From NCBI RefSeq assembly GCF_002257645.1, contig NZ_NQMO01000003.1, positions 1-64,000 of the forward strand: a stretch of DNA of 64,000 bases, in the 5' to 3' direction. Shown piece after piece: positions 43,918 to 52,885 of this stretch. Under the pieces are notes generated by a model. The model was not told where the DNA came from, did no database searches, and saw nothing but the letters and a program-made list of their open reading frames with translations. Made by a program: the position numbers and the translations under genes. The first letter of the stretch is position 1. Each line of letters begins with the position of its first letter. The stretch comes from Paenibacillus sp. XY044. Its GTDB lineage: Bacteria > Bacillota > Bacilli > Paenibacillales > Paenibacillaceae.

Positions 43918-44375
43918 GTAAAGAAAAGGCCATGGAACGCAATTTCATGACGCTGCAGTTTGCAGCCAAGTCGGAAAACGAGTCGTTCGCCCGTGTGACG
44001 GTGGCCGCATTCATTTCACAGCTGGACCCGACCATGGATGAGCTGAGCGACCTGAAGACGGTCATTTCCGAAGCGGTGACGAACAGCATCATTCACGGGT
44101 ACGACAGCGATTCTGAGGGAATCGTTACGATAACCGCAGAAATATGGGGAGACACCGTTACCCTCACCGTGGAAGACCGGGGCAGAGGCATCGAAGACCT
44201 GGAGCTTGCCAAGCAGCCCCTGTATACGTCGAAGCCGGAGCTGGAACGGTCGGGCATGGGCTTTACAATCATGGAGAATTTTATGGATGAGTTCGAGGTA
44301 TCCAGTGAGCCCGGTTCCGGAACATCAATCAGGATGAAGAAGAGGATCGAATCTAAGAAAGCTTTGTATAATTAG
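43914..44375 (+). CDS. spoIIAB: Anti-sigma F factor SpoIIAB
   Basis: Serine kinase and anti-sigma factor. 153 residues with the GHKL ATPase motifs [11 protein letters not shown] (N box), [11 protein letters not shown] (G1) and [10 protein letters not shown] (G2). It phosphorylates SpoIIAA and holds sigma-F. ATG overlaps the spoIIAA stop (ATGA). Confidence 0.97.
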   Translation: MSKEKAMERNFMTLQFAAKSENESFARVTVAAFISQLDPTMDELSDLKTVISEAVTNSIIHGYDSDSEGIVTITAEIWGDTVTLTVEDRGRGIEDLELAKQPLYTSKPELERSGMGFTIMENFMDEFEVSSEPGSGTSIRMKKRIESKKALYN

Positions 44376-44386
44376 GGGTTGGGCGC

Positions 44387-45142
44387 ATGGAAGCTGATGT
44401 GAAGAAAGGTTCGCAGACTTATTTGGATGATGCCGAAGTCAAACGTCTGATCGCACTCAGCCAGACCGGGGACAGCTTGGCCCGCGATACGCTGGTGAAC
44501 TGCAACATCCGCCTCGTCTGGTCTGTCGTGCAAAGGTTTATGAACCGGGGGTACGAACCCGAGGATCTGTTCCAGATCGGATGCATCGGCCTGCTGAAAT
44601 CGGTCGACAAATTCGATTTAAGCTATGACGTCAAGTTTTCTACCTATGCCGTTCCGATGATTATAGGTGAGATCCAGCGCTTCCTCCGCGATGACGGAAC
44701 GCTGAAGGTCAGCCGGTCACTGAAGGAAATGGCCAACAAGGTCCGCAAGAAAAGGGACGAGTTGTCGAAGCACCTGGACCGTCTGCCGACCGTCAAGGAA
44801 GTGGCCGAGGAGCTCGGGGTGACGCCGGAGGAAGTCGTGTTCGCCCAGGAGGCCAACAAGCCGCCGACCTCGATCCACGAGACCGTGTTCGAAAATGACG
44901 GGGATCCCATTACGCTCATGGACCAGATCGCCGACGAATCCCAGGAACGCTGGTTTGATAAGCTGGCGCTGAACGAAGCGATCGATGGCCTGTCTGAAAG
45001 GGAAAAACTGATCGTCTATTTAAGGTATTACCGCGACCAGACCCAATCGGAGGTAGCAACCCGGCTCGGGATATCCCAGGTGCAGGTTTCGCGCCTCGAG
45101 AAAAAAATATTGCAGCTGATCCGTGATCAGATTGCCCAGTGA
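44387..45142 (+). CDS. sigF: RNA polymerase sporulation sigma factor SigF
   Basis: First forespore-specific sigma factor. 251 residues: region 2 (NCNIRLVWSVVQRFMNRGYEPEDLFQIGCIGLLKSVDKFD), region 3 (TVKEVAEELGVTPEEVVFAQE) and region 4 with RLGISQVQVSRLEKKIL. It follows spoIIAB by 11 bases. Controlled by SpoIIAB/SpoIIAA and SpoIIE. Confidence 0.97.
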   Translation: MEADVKKGSQTYLDDAEVKRLIALSQTGDSLARDTLVNCNIRLVWSVVQRFMNRGYEPEDLFQIGCIGLLKSVDKFDLSYDVKFSTYAVPMIIGEIQRFLRDDGTLKVSRSLKEMANKVRKKRDELSKHLDRLPTVKEVAEELGVTPEEVVFAQEANKPPTSIHETVFENDGDPITLMDQIADESQERWFDKLALNEAIDGLSEREKLIVYLRYYRDQTQSEVATRLGISQVQVSRLEKKILQLIRDQIAQ

Positions 45143-45144
45143 AC

Positions 45145-45184
45145 AAGGAACCGTCTTCCGATAGGGAAGGCGGTTCCTTTTTTT
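45145..45184 (+). terminator. Rho-independent terminator of the spoIIA operon
   Basis: AAGGAACCGTCTTCC (45145-45159) pairs with GGAAGGCGGTTCCTT (45165-45179), with GU/mismatch in the middle, then seven T. Confidence 0.92.
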
Positions 45185-45263
45185 GGGCAGCGATGCAAAC
45201 CGGACTAGAATGTAGACCTTTTTCCAATACTAACGATAATTAAGCAGCAAAAGGAGTGATTGG

Positions 45264-45905
45264 ATGTCTGATCACGGGTTGCCTACGGTATACCTGCAGC
45301 TGCGCAGCCGCGTACCGATTTCCCACGGGAGGGTCGTGACTCTCGGACATGTCGCCCGAATTTTATGCGACCCCGAGTGGGAAGCTCCGCTCCGCAGCCT
45401 GGAGCTGGTTCATCCCCATAAGTGGGATGGAAATTTGTTGTTAATTGACATGATGCACATCATACCGAAGATTCAGGAGCTCATACCGGGCGTACGCATC
45501 GAGTCGATGGGTAACAAGCACTCGCTGGTGGAAGTAGTGAAAAAGGAGAAGAAACCGTCGCTGATTCTATTTGTTCTCGTCTGGCTCCTCCTTTTCTTCG
45601 GATCGGCGCTGACGATCATGAATTTCCACGCGGATGTAAACATGCAGGAGGTGCAGATCCGTACGGTGGAAATGGTGACCGGCCGCCGTGACGAGCATCC
45701 CTACTTGTTCCAGGCAGCCTATTCTTTCGGCATCGGATTCGGCATGGTCGTCTTCTTTAACCATTTATTCAAGAAGAAATGGAACGAGGAGCCGACCCCG
45801 CTGGAAGTGGAGATGTTTTTGTACCAGGAAAATATCGACCAGTATGTGGTCGCCGAGGAATATAAACGGATGAAAACCGCGAACCATCAGGGGGATTCGC
45901 CTTGA
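45264..45905 (+). CDS. spoVAA: Stage V sporulation protein AA
   Basis: SpoVAA, part of the spore inner-membrane machinery for Ca-dipicolinate transport. 213 residues: an N-terminal soluble domain (VYLQLRSRVPISHGRVVTLGHVARILC) and two C-terminal membrane helices (about 98-116 and 148-166). ATG 45264 follows AAAAGGAGTGA. It overlaps spoVAB. Confidence 0.93.
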   Translation: MSDHGLPTVYLQLRSRVPISHGRVVTLGHVARILCDPEWEAPLRSLELVHPHKWDGNLLLIDMMHIIPKIQELIPGVRIESMGNKHSLVEVVKKEKKPSLILFVLVWLLLFFGSALTIMNFHADVNMQEVQIRTVEMVTGRRDEHPYLFQAAYSFGIGFGMVVFFNHLFKKKWNEEPTPLEVEMFLYQENIDQYVVAEEYKRMKTANHQGDSP

Positions 45906-46324
45906 TTGTGGTCGGCTGGATCATCCAAATACTGCTCGGGATTGCCGGAGGGATCGCGGTTGGCGGCGGGGTCATCGCGTTGTTCATCGTTCTCGACATG
46001 ATCCCGAGGCTGGCCCAGCTGACTTCATCCTATAACCGGGTTCACTGGTATGAAGGGGCTATGGTGACGGGGTCGCTGGTCGGAACCGTGTTCGATTTCT
46101 GGAACTGGAAACTGTCCTTGGGACCGCTGGTCAGTCTCTTGATCGGGCTGTTTAACGGGATATTCGTCGGTCTGCTGGCCGCCGCGCTCACCGAGGTGCT
46201 CAACGTGCTGCCCATCTTGGCTAAAAGGCTGCAGATGACCCGCTTCCTGTTCGGTTTTGTGATGGCGATGGTCACGGGGAAAGTGGCGGGCTCCCTGTTC
46301 GACTGGTTTGTTTACAGAAAGTAA
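45902..46324 (+). CDS. spoVAB: Stage V sporulation protein AB
   Basis: A 140-residue polytopic membrane protein with about four helices (GIAGGIAVGGGVIALFIVLDMIPRL, LVSLLIGLFNGIFVGLLAAALTEVLNVLPILAKR), matching SpoVAB. The start is TTG 45902, overlapping the spoVAA stop. The next gene is spoVAF, not spoVAC. Confidence 0.92.
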   Translation: MIVVGWIIQILLGIAGGIAVGGGVIALFIVLDMIPRLAQLTSSYNRVHWYEGAMVTGSLVGTVFDFWNWKLSLGPLVSLLIGLFNGIFVGLLAAALTEVLNVLPILAKRLQMTRFLFGFVMAMVTGKVAGSLFDWFVYRK

Positions 46325-46337
46325 GGAGGAACGCTTC

Positions 46338-48101
46338 GTGAGAGATGACAAGGATCAGGAAATCAACGTAGAGGACCCCGCTGGCGTCGCGATGATCATG
46401 CAGTATGGGGAAGAATCGAAAGAGCAGAAAGAGGACGCTTCTCATCGCCGTGAAAAGGGGGACGAACACCGGGAAATGACGGGCCGCAGAGAAGGTGGTA
46501 AAGAGAAGTCGGGGGGAGAACGCAAGGCGCCGGGTGACGGCGGTGAGGAGAAGCAGCTGCAAGAAAAACGCGACCAGGAAAGGTCCGACACCATCGAGGA
46601 ATCCATCGTCTACTGGCAGGATAAGGATGAAATCTCGGGAAGCCTCGAGACGACCAAAAATACGCTCAAGGAAGTGGTGGGCCTGGGCTCGTCTTTTGAC
46701 ATCGTGTTCCGGGAAATGAACCTGGCCGGCCAGAATACGGGATTGTTCTTTATTAACGGCTTTGCAAAAGACAACATCATGCTGGAAATTTTGAAGCGAC
46801 TTACCTATTTGTCCGCCGACCAGCTTACATCCGATGCGCTGAAGTCTTTTTTTGAATTTTACATCCCCCACATTCAGGTGGAGGTTGCCGACAAACTCAG
46901 TGCGACAGTCAACAAAGTACTGATGGGGATGTGTGCGCTCTTTATCGAAGGAGAACAGGCATGCATCATTATGGACACCCGGAATTATCCGGTCCGAAGT
47001 CCCGAAGAACCGAGCATTGAACGGGTCGTACGGGGTGCGCGAGACGGGTTCACCGAAACGCTGCTTACCAACATCGCCCTCGTGCGACGGCGGATCCGCG
47101 ACCCCGGATTTAAGAGTGAGCTTGTACAGGTCGGCCGTCGGACGCGGACGGACGTCTGTATTGCCTACATCGACGATATTGTGGACAAAGTCCAGGTGGA
47201 CTCCATCCGGAAGAAAATCAAAAGTATTGACATCGACGGCCTTCCCCAAGGCGACAAGCAGTTGGAGGAAGTGATCATCAACAAAGGATGGCATCCGTAT
47301 CCGCTCGTCAGATATTCGGAGAGACCGGACGTGGTCGCATCGCATATCTTGGAAGGCAGGGTAGTCGTATTCGTCGACACTTCTCCGAGTGTGATGGTCA
47401 TGCCGACTACGTTTTTCGATCTGTGCCAGCATGCCGAAGAGAACCGGCAGACGGCCTTTATGGGAACGTACCTAAGGTGGGTCCGGTTCCTGGGCATATT
47501 TGCCTCCATGTTTCTGCTTCCGCTATGGATGCTGCTCGTGATCGACCCATATCTGAAGCCGCCGGAACTCAATTTTATCGGACCGCATGATTCCGGCAAA
47601 ATTCCGCTCATCGCCCAGTTTCTGCTGGTCGAATTCGGCGTCGATCTGCTCCGCTTAGCCGCCGTCCATACGCCGACCCCGCTCGCCTCGGCCATGGGCC
47701 TCATCGCCGCGATCCTCGTCGGGGATATCGCCGTGAAAACGGGCTTGTTCGTCAATGAGGTCGTCTTATACATGGCTGTAGCGGCCATCGGCATGTTCGC
47801 GACGCCGAGTTATGAGCTGGGATTGGCCAATCGGATGGTGAGGCTTGTGCTACTGGTGGCGGTGGCCATTTTCAAGGTCCAGGGATTCATTGTCGGGACG
47901 ACGCTTCTGATCCTGCTGCTGACGCTGCACCGGTCTTACAACTCGTCTTATTTGTGGCCGTTTATACCGTTTAATGCAAAAGCTTTGTCTGAAGTGCTGC
48001 TGCGCTTCCCGGTACTCGAGAGTAAGAAAAGGCCGTCTTTCAACAAAACGAGGGATAATACGCGGATGTCGAAGAACCCAGACGACCGCGAACAGTCGTA
48101 G
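46338..48101 (+). CDS. spoVAF: Stage V sporulation protein AF (GerA-type germination protein)
   Basis: 587 residues from GTG 46338 (AAGGAGG at 46323-46329). A very hydrophilic Glu/Lys/Arg-rich region (about residues 25-85) precedes the GerA-family soluble domain (KNTLKEVVGLGSSFDIVFREM, VVFVDTSPSVMVMPTTFFDLCQHAEE) and about five membrane helices from residue 375 on. B. subtilis SpoVAF is about 490 residues, so the charged N-terminal stretch is extra. SpoVAF modulates nutrient germination together with germinant receptors. Confidence 0.92.
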   Translation: MRDDKDQEINVEDPAGVAMIMQYGEESKEQKEDASHRREKGDEHREMTGRREGGKEKSGGERKAPGDGGEEKQLQEKRDQERSDTIEESIVYWQDKDEISGSLETTKNTLKEVVGLGSSFDIVFREMNLAGQNTGLFFINGFAKDNIMLEILKRLTYLSADQLTSDALKSFFEFYIPHIQVEVADKLSATVNKVLMGMCALFIEGEQACIIMDTRNYPVRSPEEPSIERVVRGARDGFTETLLTNIALVRRRIRDPGFKSELVQVGRRTRTDVCIAYIDDIVDKVQVDSIRKKIKSIDIDGLPQGDKQLEEVIINKGWHPYPLVRYSERPDVVASHILEGRVVVFVDTSPSVMVMPTTFFDLCQHAEENRQTAFMGTYLRWVRFLGIFASMFLLPLWMLLVIDPYLKPPELNFIGPHDSGKIPLIAQFLLVEFGVDLLRLAAVHTPTPLASAMGLIAAILVGDIAVKTGLFVNEVVLYMAVAAIGMFATPSYELGLANRMVRLVLLVAVAIFKVQGFIVGTTLLILLLTLHRSYNSSYLWPFIPFNAKALSEVLLRFPVLESKKRPSFNKTRDNTRMSKNPDDREQS

Positions 48102-48217
48102 GAAAACACAAATGTTGTGCGAAAAAATCCATTCATTCTCTTCCCTTGTCTGGTATACTGATGTAAAAGTTCACATGGAATATTTACATTTCCAAGGAAA
48201 GCGAAGGGATGCATAAT

Positions 48218-49549
48218 ATGTTTCTACATGGTACAAGTAAAATCAATGCGGAGGGTCACCTGGAGATCGGTGGCTGTGACGTAACGGAGCTGAAGCAGCA
48301 GTATGGCACGCCGCTCTACATCGTGGACGAGGAACTGGTCCGCAAGCGGTGCCGCGAATACGTCGATGCGTTCCGCGCTTCCGGGCTGAAGTTCCAGGTG
48401 GCGTACGCCAGCAAGGCGTTCTGCGTCATGGCCATGTGCCGGATCGCAGAGCAAGAGGACATGTCCCTGGACGTCGTATCCGACGGCGAATTGTACACGG
48501 CGCTTCAGGCAGGCTTCCCTGTCAAACGGATCCATTTCCACGGCAACAATAAAACGGTTGAAGAGATGGAAATGGCGATCGACGCCGGAATCGGCTGCTT
48601 CGTCGTAGACAACTTGGTTGAGCTGCATGTGCTGGAATCGGTGGCAGCCGGGAAAAATGCGAAAGTCAACATTTTGCTTCGCGTCACGCCAGGGGTGGAA
48701 GCCCATACGCATGAATATATTTCAACCGGCCAAACCGACTCGAAATTCGGTTTTGACATCGGTAACGGGTCTGCGTTTGAAGCTGTCAAAGCAGCTGCCG
48801 CCCAGGAGCATCTGGAGCTTCTTGGCGTCCATTCCCATATCGGGTCGCAGATCTTCGAGGTCGACGGATTCCAGATGGCGGTTCAGCGCGTAGCCGAATT
48901 TGCCAAGGGGGTCAAAGAGCAGCTAGGCGTGCAGTTCAAAGTGGTCAACCTCGGCGGAGGCTTCGGCATCCGTTACGTCGAAGGCGACACGCCGCTTGAA
49001 GTCAATCAGTACGTGAAGGCGATTACCGACGCGGTCAAAACTTACTTTGCCGAGTGGGGAAGCGAGCTTCCGGAAATTTGGGTCGAACCGGGCCGCAGCA
49101 TCGTGGGCGATGCGGGGACAACCCTGTACACCGTCGGCACCAGCAAAGATATCCCGGGCGTGCGCAAGTATGTGGCCGTGGATGGCGGCATGACGGACAA
49201 CCCGCGCCCAGCGCTGTACGAGTCGAAGTATGAGGCGATGCTGGCCAATCGTGCCAACGACAAGCCGGAGGAGACCGTATCCATTGCCGGCAAATGCTGC
49301 GAGAGCGGCGACATGCTGATTTGGGATGCAGAGCTTCCGAAAGTCAATAACGGTGACCTGCTCGCCGTTTCCTGCACCGGCGCCTACAACTATTCGATGG
49401 CAAGCAACTACAACCGGATCCGCAAACCGGCGGTTGTGTTCGTGAACCAGGGTCAAAGCGATCTGGTCGTTCGCCGCGAGAGCCTTCAGGATATTATCGG
49501 CAACGACGTTATTCCTGAGCGGATCAGCAAGCAGGCGGTGCTTAAGTAA
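48218..49549 (+). CDS. lysA: Diaminopimelate decarboxylase
   Basis: PLP enzyme (fold III) converting meso-DAP to lysine, 443 residues. VAYASKAFCVMAMCRI contains the PLP Lys, GVHSHIGSQI and NLGGGFGIRY bind phosphate, and CCESGDML provides the active-site Cys across the dimer. ATG 48218 fits the B. subtilis N-terminus MFLHGTS; ATG 48209 is an alternative. It follows spoVAF as in B. subtilis. No lysine riboswitch is visible in the short upstream gap. Confidence 0.95.
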   Translation: MFLHGTSKINAEGHLEIGGCDVTELKQQYGTPLYIVDEELVRKRCREYVDAFRASGLKFQVAYASKAFCVMAMCRIAEQEDMSLDVVSDGELYTALQAGFPVKRIHFHGNNKTVEEMEMAIDAGIGCFVVDNLVELHVLESVAAGKNAKVNILLRVTPGVEAHTHEYISTGQTDSKFGFDIGNGSAFEAVKAAAAQEHLELLGVHSHIGSQIFEVDGFQMAVQRVAEFAKGVKEQLGVQFKVVNLGGGFGIRYVEGDTPLEVNQYVKAITDAVKTYFAEWGSELPEIWVEPGRSIVGDAGTTLYTVGTSKDIPGVRKYVAVDGGMTDNPRPALYESKYEAMLANRANDKPEETVSIAGKCCESGDMLIWDAELPKVNNGDLLAVSCTGAYNYSMASNYNRIRKPAVVFVNQGQSDLVVRRESLQDIIGNDVIPERISKQAVLK

Positions 49550-49617
49550 GGAAAATGCATTAAGGGGATAGGCGCTGTTTACCAGCGCCTTCGATAAGTG
49601 AATTGGTGCGCACAAAT

Positions 49618-49658
49618 AAGGATCATCTCTGTATTGGGGAATGCAGAGGGGTCCTTTT
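49618..49658 (+). terminator. Probable terminator of lysA
   Basis: AAGGA...CTCTG (49618-49631) pairs with CAGAG...TCCTT (49644-49656), ending in TTTT. A second, shorter hairpin GGCGCTG/CAGCGCC lies at 49571-49589 without a T run. Confidence 0.65.
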
Positions 49659-49694
49659 GCGCTTTTTGGGAACCGGGAACGATGCGGATTTATT

Positions 49695-49723
49695 TTGCTT
49701 CGTCCGCGATTTCATAGTACACT
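49695..49723 (+). promoter_or_regulatory. Candidate sigma-A promoter of ppiB
   Basis: TTGCTT (49695-49700) and TACACT (49718-49723) are separated by 17 bases, about 50 bases before ppiB. Confidence 0.55.
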
Positions 49724-49774
49724 AGGAGATGTCTGTTAACACTCAGGAAAGACATGAAAGGAGTCATTGACATA

Positions 49775-50206
49775 ATGGCCAAGCAAGCAAAAATCACTCT
49801 TGAAAACGGTGGCGAAGTGCTGCTCGATCTGTTTGAAAAGGACGCTCCAAACACGGTGGAGAACTTTGAAAAATTGGCAAACTCCGGTTTCTACAACGGT
49901 CTTGTATTCCACCGCGTCATTCCGGGATTCGTTGCGCAAGGCGGATGCCCGAACGGCACCGGTACCGGCGGCCCTGGCTACACGATCAACTGCGAAATTA
50001 ACCCGAACAAGCACGAGCGCGGAACGCTGGCTATGGCGCATGCCGGCCGCAACACCGGCGGAAGCCAGTTCTACATCTGCTACCAGCCGCAGCCGCATCT
50101 GGACGGACAGCATACCGTATTCGGCAAAGTGACAAAGGGCATGGAATACGTCGATGCGTTCCAAGGCCGCGACGTAATGAAAACCGTCGAAGTTTACGAG
50201 GCTTAA
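49775..50206 (+). CDS. ppiB: Peptidyl-prolyl cis-trans isomerase, cyclophilin type
   Basis: Cytoplasmic cyclophilin, 143 residues: [25 protein letters not shown] (active-site Arg and Phe), [30 protein letters not shown] 49775 fits the family length; the in-frame ATG at 49754 adds seven residues and also has a possible ribosome site. Monocistronic, with its own terminator. Confidence 0.94.
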   Translation: MAKQAKITLENGGEVLLDLFEKDAPNTVENFEKLANSGFYNGLVFHRVIPGFVAQGGCPNGTGTGGPGYTINCEINPNKHERGTLAMAHAGRNTGGSQFYICYQPQPHLDGQHTVFGKVTKGMEYVDAFQGRDVMKTVEVYEA

Positions 50207-50230
50207 TTCGCACGTCTAGAACGATTCATC

Positions 50231-50271
50231 AGCCGCTTTCCCTGTTTCAGAAGGGGACAAGCGGCTTTTTT
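50231..50271 (+). terminator. Rho-independent terminator of ppiB
   Basis: AGCCGCTT (50231-50238) pairs with AAGCGGCT (50259-50266), with inner CCC/GGG pairing, followed by TTTTTT. Confidence 0.9.
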
Positions 50272-50395
50272 GTTTAAGGTGGGGAAATGAGACGTATTGA
50301 TTTTTTGCCGGGGCAGTGTTAACATTTCCTAGTATAGATGGGGCTTCCATAAGGTAGTCATCCCATCTGACAATTGCATATTGATATTGGTTTTA

Positions 50396-50556
50396 ATCCT
50401 TCGGGGCAGGGTGAAATTCCCTACCGGCGGTGATGACGCGGCAGCGGTTAAGTTCTGGTGCCCGTCTCAGTCCGTGACCCGGACGCTTCGTGTAATATAG
50501 CGTACGGTGGACCTGGTGCAAATCCGGGACCGACAGTATAGTCTGGATGGGAGAAG
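50396..50556 (+). ncRNA. FMN riboswitch (RFN element)
   Basis: The conserved RFN sequence is plain: ATCCTTCGGGGCAGGGTGAA at 50396-50415, then CCCTACCGGCGGTGATG, later GTGACCCGGACGC, GGTGGACCTGGTG, and CCGGGACCGACAGTATAGTCTGGATGGGAGAAGGA. It controls the rib genes, expected to switch off transcription when FMN binds. The aptamer lies about 400 bases upstream of the ribD start. Confidence 0.96.
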
Positions 50557-50633
50557 GAGAGAAAGCGTGCACTTCAATGCCGAGTGCAGCTGTCCAATAA
50601 GATGTCACGTGTACGTGGTTGTTTTCACAAAGT

Positions 50634-50661
50634 AGAAGGTTGTCCTGCCAGGACGGCTTCT
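50634..50661 (+). terminator. First hairpin downstream of the FMN aptamer
   Basis: AGAAG (50634-50638) and GTCCT (50642-50646) pair with AGGAC (50650-50654) and CTTCT (50657-50661); GTTTGTC follows. The U tract is short, so it may be the riboswitch terminator or part of the expression platform. Confidence 0.5.
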
Positions 50662-50757
50662 GTTTGTCGACGCCTTTTCGCTACCGATGACTTTTTTGGC
50701 TGATCCTGATTTTGGGACTCAGCAGCCTTATTGGAGTGTATCTGACTTATCTCTCAC

Positions 50758-50797
50758 AGCCTCGGGATGGTATACCATCTCGGGGCTTTTTGCTTTT
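50758..50797 (+). terminator. Strong terminator in the rib leader
   Basis: AGCCTCGGGATGG (50758-50770) pairs over 13 positions (with GU pairs) with CCATCTCGGGGCT (50775-50787) around TATA, followed by TTTT and a second T run. Likely the attenuator controlled by the FMN riboswitch. Confidence 0.8.
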
Positions 50798-50965
50798 TTA
50801 TCAGGGTCCCCTCTAAGTGCCCGGTTTGAACAGCGGAGCCAAATCTGCACTTGGTATGGTGATTGGTCAGGTGAATTCGCAGCCTACGAAGTATCTGCGA
50901 AGAGCCTGAAGCCGAGACTTTACTTTGTGGGGATACCGAAAATTACGAATACGGGGGGAGATGAA

Positions 50966-52075
50966 TTGGGAAGTACAATCAACGATGAGTATTATATGGC
51001 ACTTGCGCTCGACATGGCGGAGCGGGCACAGGGACAGACCGGAATTAATCCGGTTGTCGGTTGTGTCGTCGTCAAAGACGGGGCCATGGTTGGACTTGGA
51101 ACGCATTTGCAGCGGGGAACCGCCCATGCGGAAGTGCATGCCATGAATATGGCGGGTGACCGTGCGGAAGGAAGTACGGTTTATGTAACGCTGGAGCCCT
51201 GCAGCCATTACGGAAAAACGCCGCCCTGCAGCGAACGCCTCATTCGCGAGAAGGTGAAACGGGTTGTCGTCGCATGCGAGGATCCCAACCCTCAGGTGGC
51301 GGGCAGAGGAATCGAATGGCTCCGCCGCAGCGGGATCGAAGTGGAAGTGGGGCTGCTGGGTGACAGATCCCGACGCTTGAACGAGAAATTTATCAAGTAT
51401 ATTACGACCGGCCAGCCTTATGTGACGGTCAAGACGGCGAGTACGCTGGACGGGCGCATTGCAGCGGAATCCGGGGACAGTAAATGGATCACGAACGAAG
51501 CCGCCCGGGAGCAAGTCCATACGCTCCGCCACCGTCACCAGGGCATTATGGTCGGCGTAAATACGGTAATTGCCGACAATCCGCAGTTGACCACCCGGCT
51601 GCCGGGTGTCGAGGGGCTGCATCCTGTGCGGATCGTCGTGGACTCCTCGCTGAGGATACCGCTGGAATCAAGGATTGTGCGGGACGGGGCTGCGCCTACC
51701 GTCATCTTGACGACAGAGCGTGCCGATCCGGATAAAGCTGAAGCGCTTCGGAAGATCGGCGTAGAAACGATCCGCTGCGGATCGGGTCCACAGGTTGATC
51801 TGCTCTTGGCAATGAAGGAGCTTGGCAAGCGGGAGATCGGCTCGATTTTGGTGGAAGGCGGCGGCCGGCTGAACGGTGCCCTGCTGGAGGCCAGGCTGAT
51901 CGACCGGATCGTGCTCTATTTCGCGCCCAAAATCATCGGGGGCAAAGCGGCTCCCGTCAGCTTTTCGCTCCAGGGTGCCGACAAGATGGCGGACGCCGTC
52001 CGACTCGAAGACGTTGAGACCGAGATGCTTGGGGATAATGTCTGCATCAGCGGAAAGCCTGTATGGCCCGCTTGA
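50966..52075 (+). CDS. ribD: Bifunctional riboflavin deaminase/reductase RibD
   Basis: Two consecutive riboflavin steps: a zinc deaminase (N-terminal, HAEVHAM and PCSHYGKTPPC) and an NADPH reductase (C-terminal, TVKTASTLDGRIAAESGDSKWI and ILVEGGGRLNGALL). 369 residues. The start TTG 50966 (GGGGGGAGATGAA before it) gives the family N-terminus ...DEYYMALALDMAERAQGQTG; the frame is open to 50687 through the leader but that part is not coding-like. Confidence 0.93.
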   Translation: MGSTINDEYYMALALDMAERAQGQTGINPVVGCVVVKDGAMVGLGTHLQRGTAHAEVHAMNMAGDRAEGSTVYVTLEPCSHYGKTPPCSERLIREKVKRVVVACEDPNPQVAGRGIEWLRRSGIEVEVGLLGDRSRRLNEKFIKYITTGQPYVTVKTASTLDGRIAAESGDSKWITNEAAREQVHTLRHRHQGIMVGVNTVIADNPQLTTRLPGVEGLHPVRIVVDSSLRIPLESRIVRDGAAPTVILTTERADPDKAEALRKIGVETIRCGSGPQVDLLLAMKELGKREIGSILVEGGGRLNGALLEARLIDRIVLYFAPKIIGGKAAPVSFSLQGADKMADAVRLEDVETEMLGDNVCISGKPVWPA

Positions 52076-52171
52076 TTTGGGAAAATGAATACTTAGCATT
52101 TCATGCGGCTGCGACCAGTCAACGATAAATCGTATGAAATATTTATTACAGGACAGAAAGGAGCGGTTGCG

Positions 52172-52837
52172 ATGTTTACCGGTTTGGTCGAAGAGGTCGG
52201 CGTCATGCGGGGCGTCTCCAGCAAAGGGGAAGCGATGATCCTGCATATCGAGGCTTCCCGGATTATGAGCGATCTCAAAATCGGGGACAGCGTCGCGGTC
52301 AATGGCGTCTGCCTAACCGCTGTTGAAGTCGGTGCCCGTTCGTTTGCGGTGGATGTCATGCCGCAAACGTACCGCCACTCCACTTTGAAATCGCTGGGGG
52401 CTGGAAGCCGGGTGAATTTGGAGCGTGCCATGCAGGCAGGCGCCCGCTTCGGCGGACATATCGTGCAGGGGCATGCCGACGGGACGGGGACAATCCGGGG
52501 GATGGACCGGGATCAGAATGCGGTGTTGATCGAAGTGGAGCCGGAAGATACCGGTCTGCTCCGCTACATCATCCCGCAAGGATCCGTTACCCTGGACGGC
52601 ATCAGCTTGACGGTGGTCAAGACGAGCGCTCAGACGTTTACCGTTTCGATTATCCCGCATACGCTCGCGGAGACAAGTCTGGCGGACAAAAAGCCCGGAA
52701 ATGCGCTGAATTTGGAATGCGACATTTTGGGGAAATATGTAGATCATTTGCTTCACTACCGAACGGGGGAAGGGAATCAACGTCCGGAACCATCGGGAAT
52801 CAGCCTCGAGCTGTTATCACAACACGGATTTGCATGA
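52172..52837 (+). CDS. ribE: Riboflavin synthase alpha chain
   Basis: Dismutates two lumazines into riboflavin. 221 residues with two internal lumazine-binding repeats: MFTGLVEEVG, GDSVAVNGVCLTA and later GSVTLDGISLTV. ATG 52172 follows GAAAGGAGCGG. Second gene of the rib operon. Confidence 0.95.
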   Translation: MFTGLVEEVGVMRGVSSKGEAMILHIEASRIMSDLKIGDSVAVNGVCLTAVEVGARSFAVDVMPQTYRHSTLKSLGAGSRVNLERAMQAGARFGGHIVQGHADGTGTIRGMDRDQNAVLIEVEPEDTGLLRYIIPQGSVTLDGISLTVVKTSAQTFTVSIIPHTLAETSLADKKPGNALNLECDILGKYVDHLLHYRTGEGNQRPEPSGISLELLSQHGFA

Positions 52838-52885
52838 GGCAGGCGAGATTACAGACATGCCTATGCAGGAATAGGAGGGAAACCC

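Noticed and set aside
46272..47432. 386-residue reverse ORF opposite spoVAF
   Set aside because: No recognisable domain; the forward frame is a full SpoVAF.
48102..48217. Lysine riboswitch before lysA
   Set aside because: The gap is too short and lacks the conserved L-box sequence.
50687..50965. 93-residue upstream extension of RibD
   Set aside because: It runs through the leader terminator hairpin, lacks family similarity, and the TTG at 50966 has a good ribosome site.
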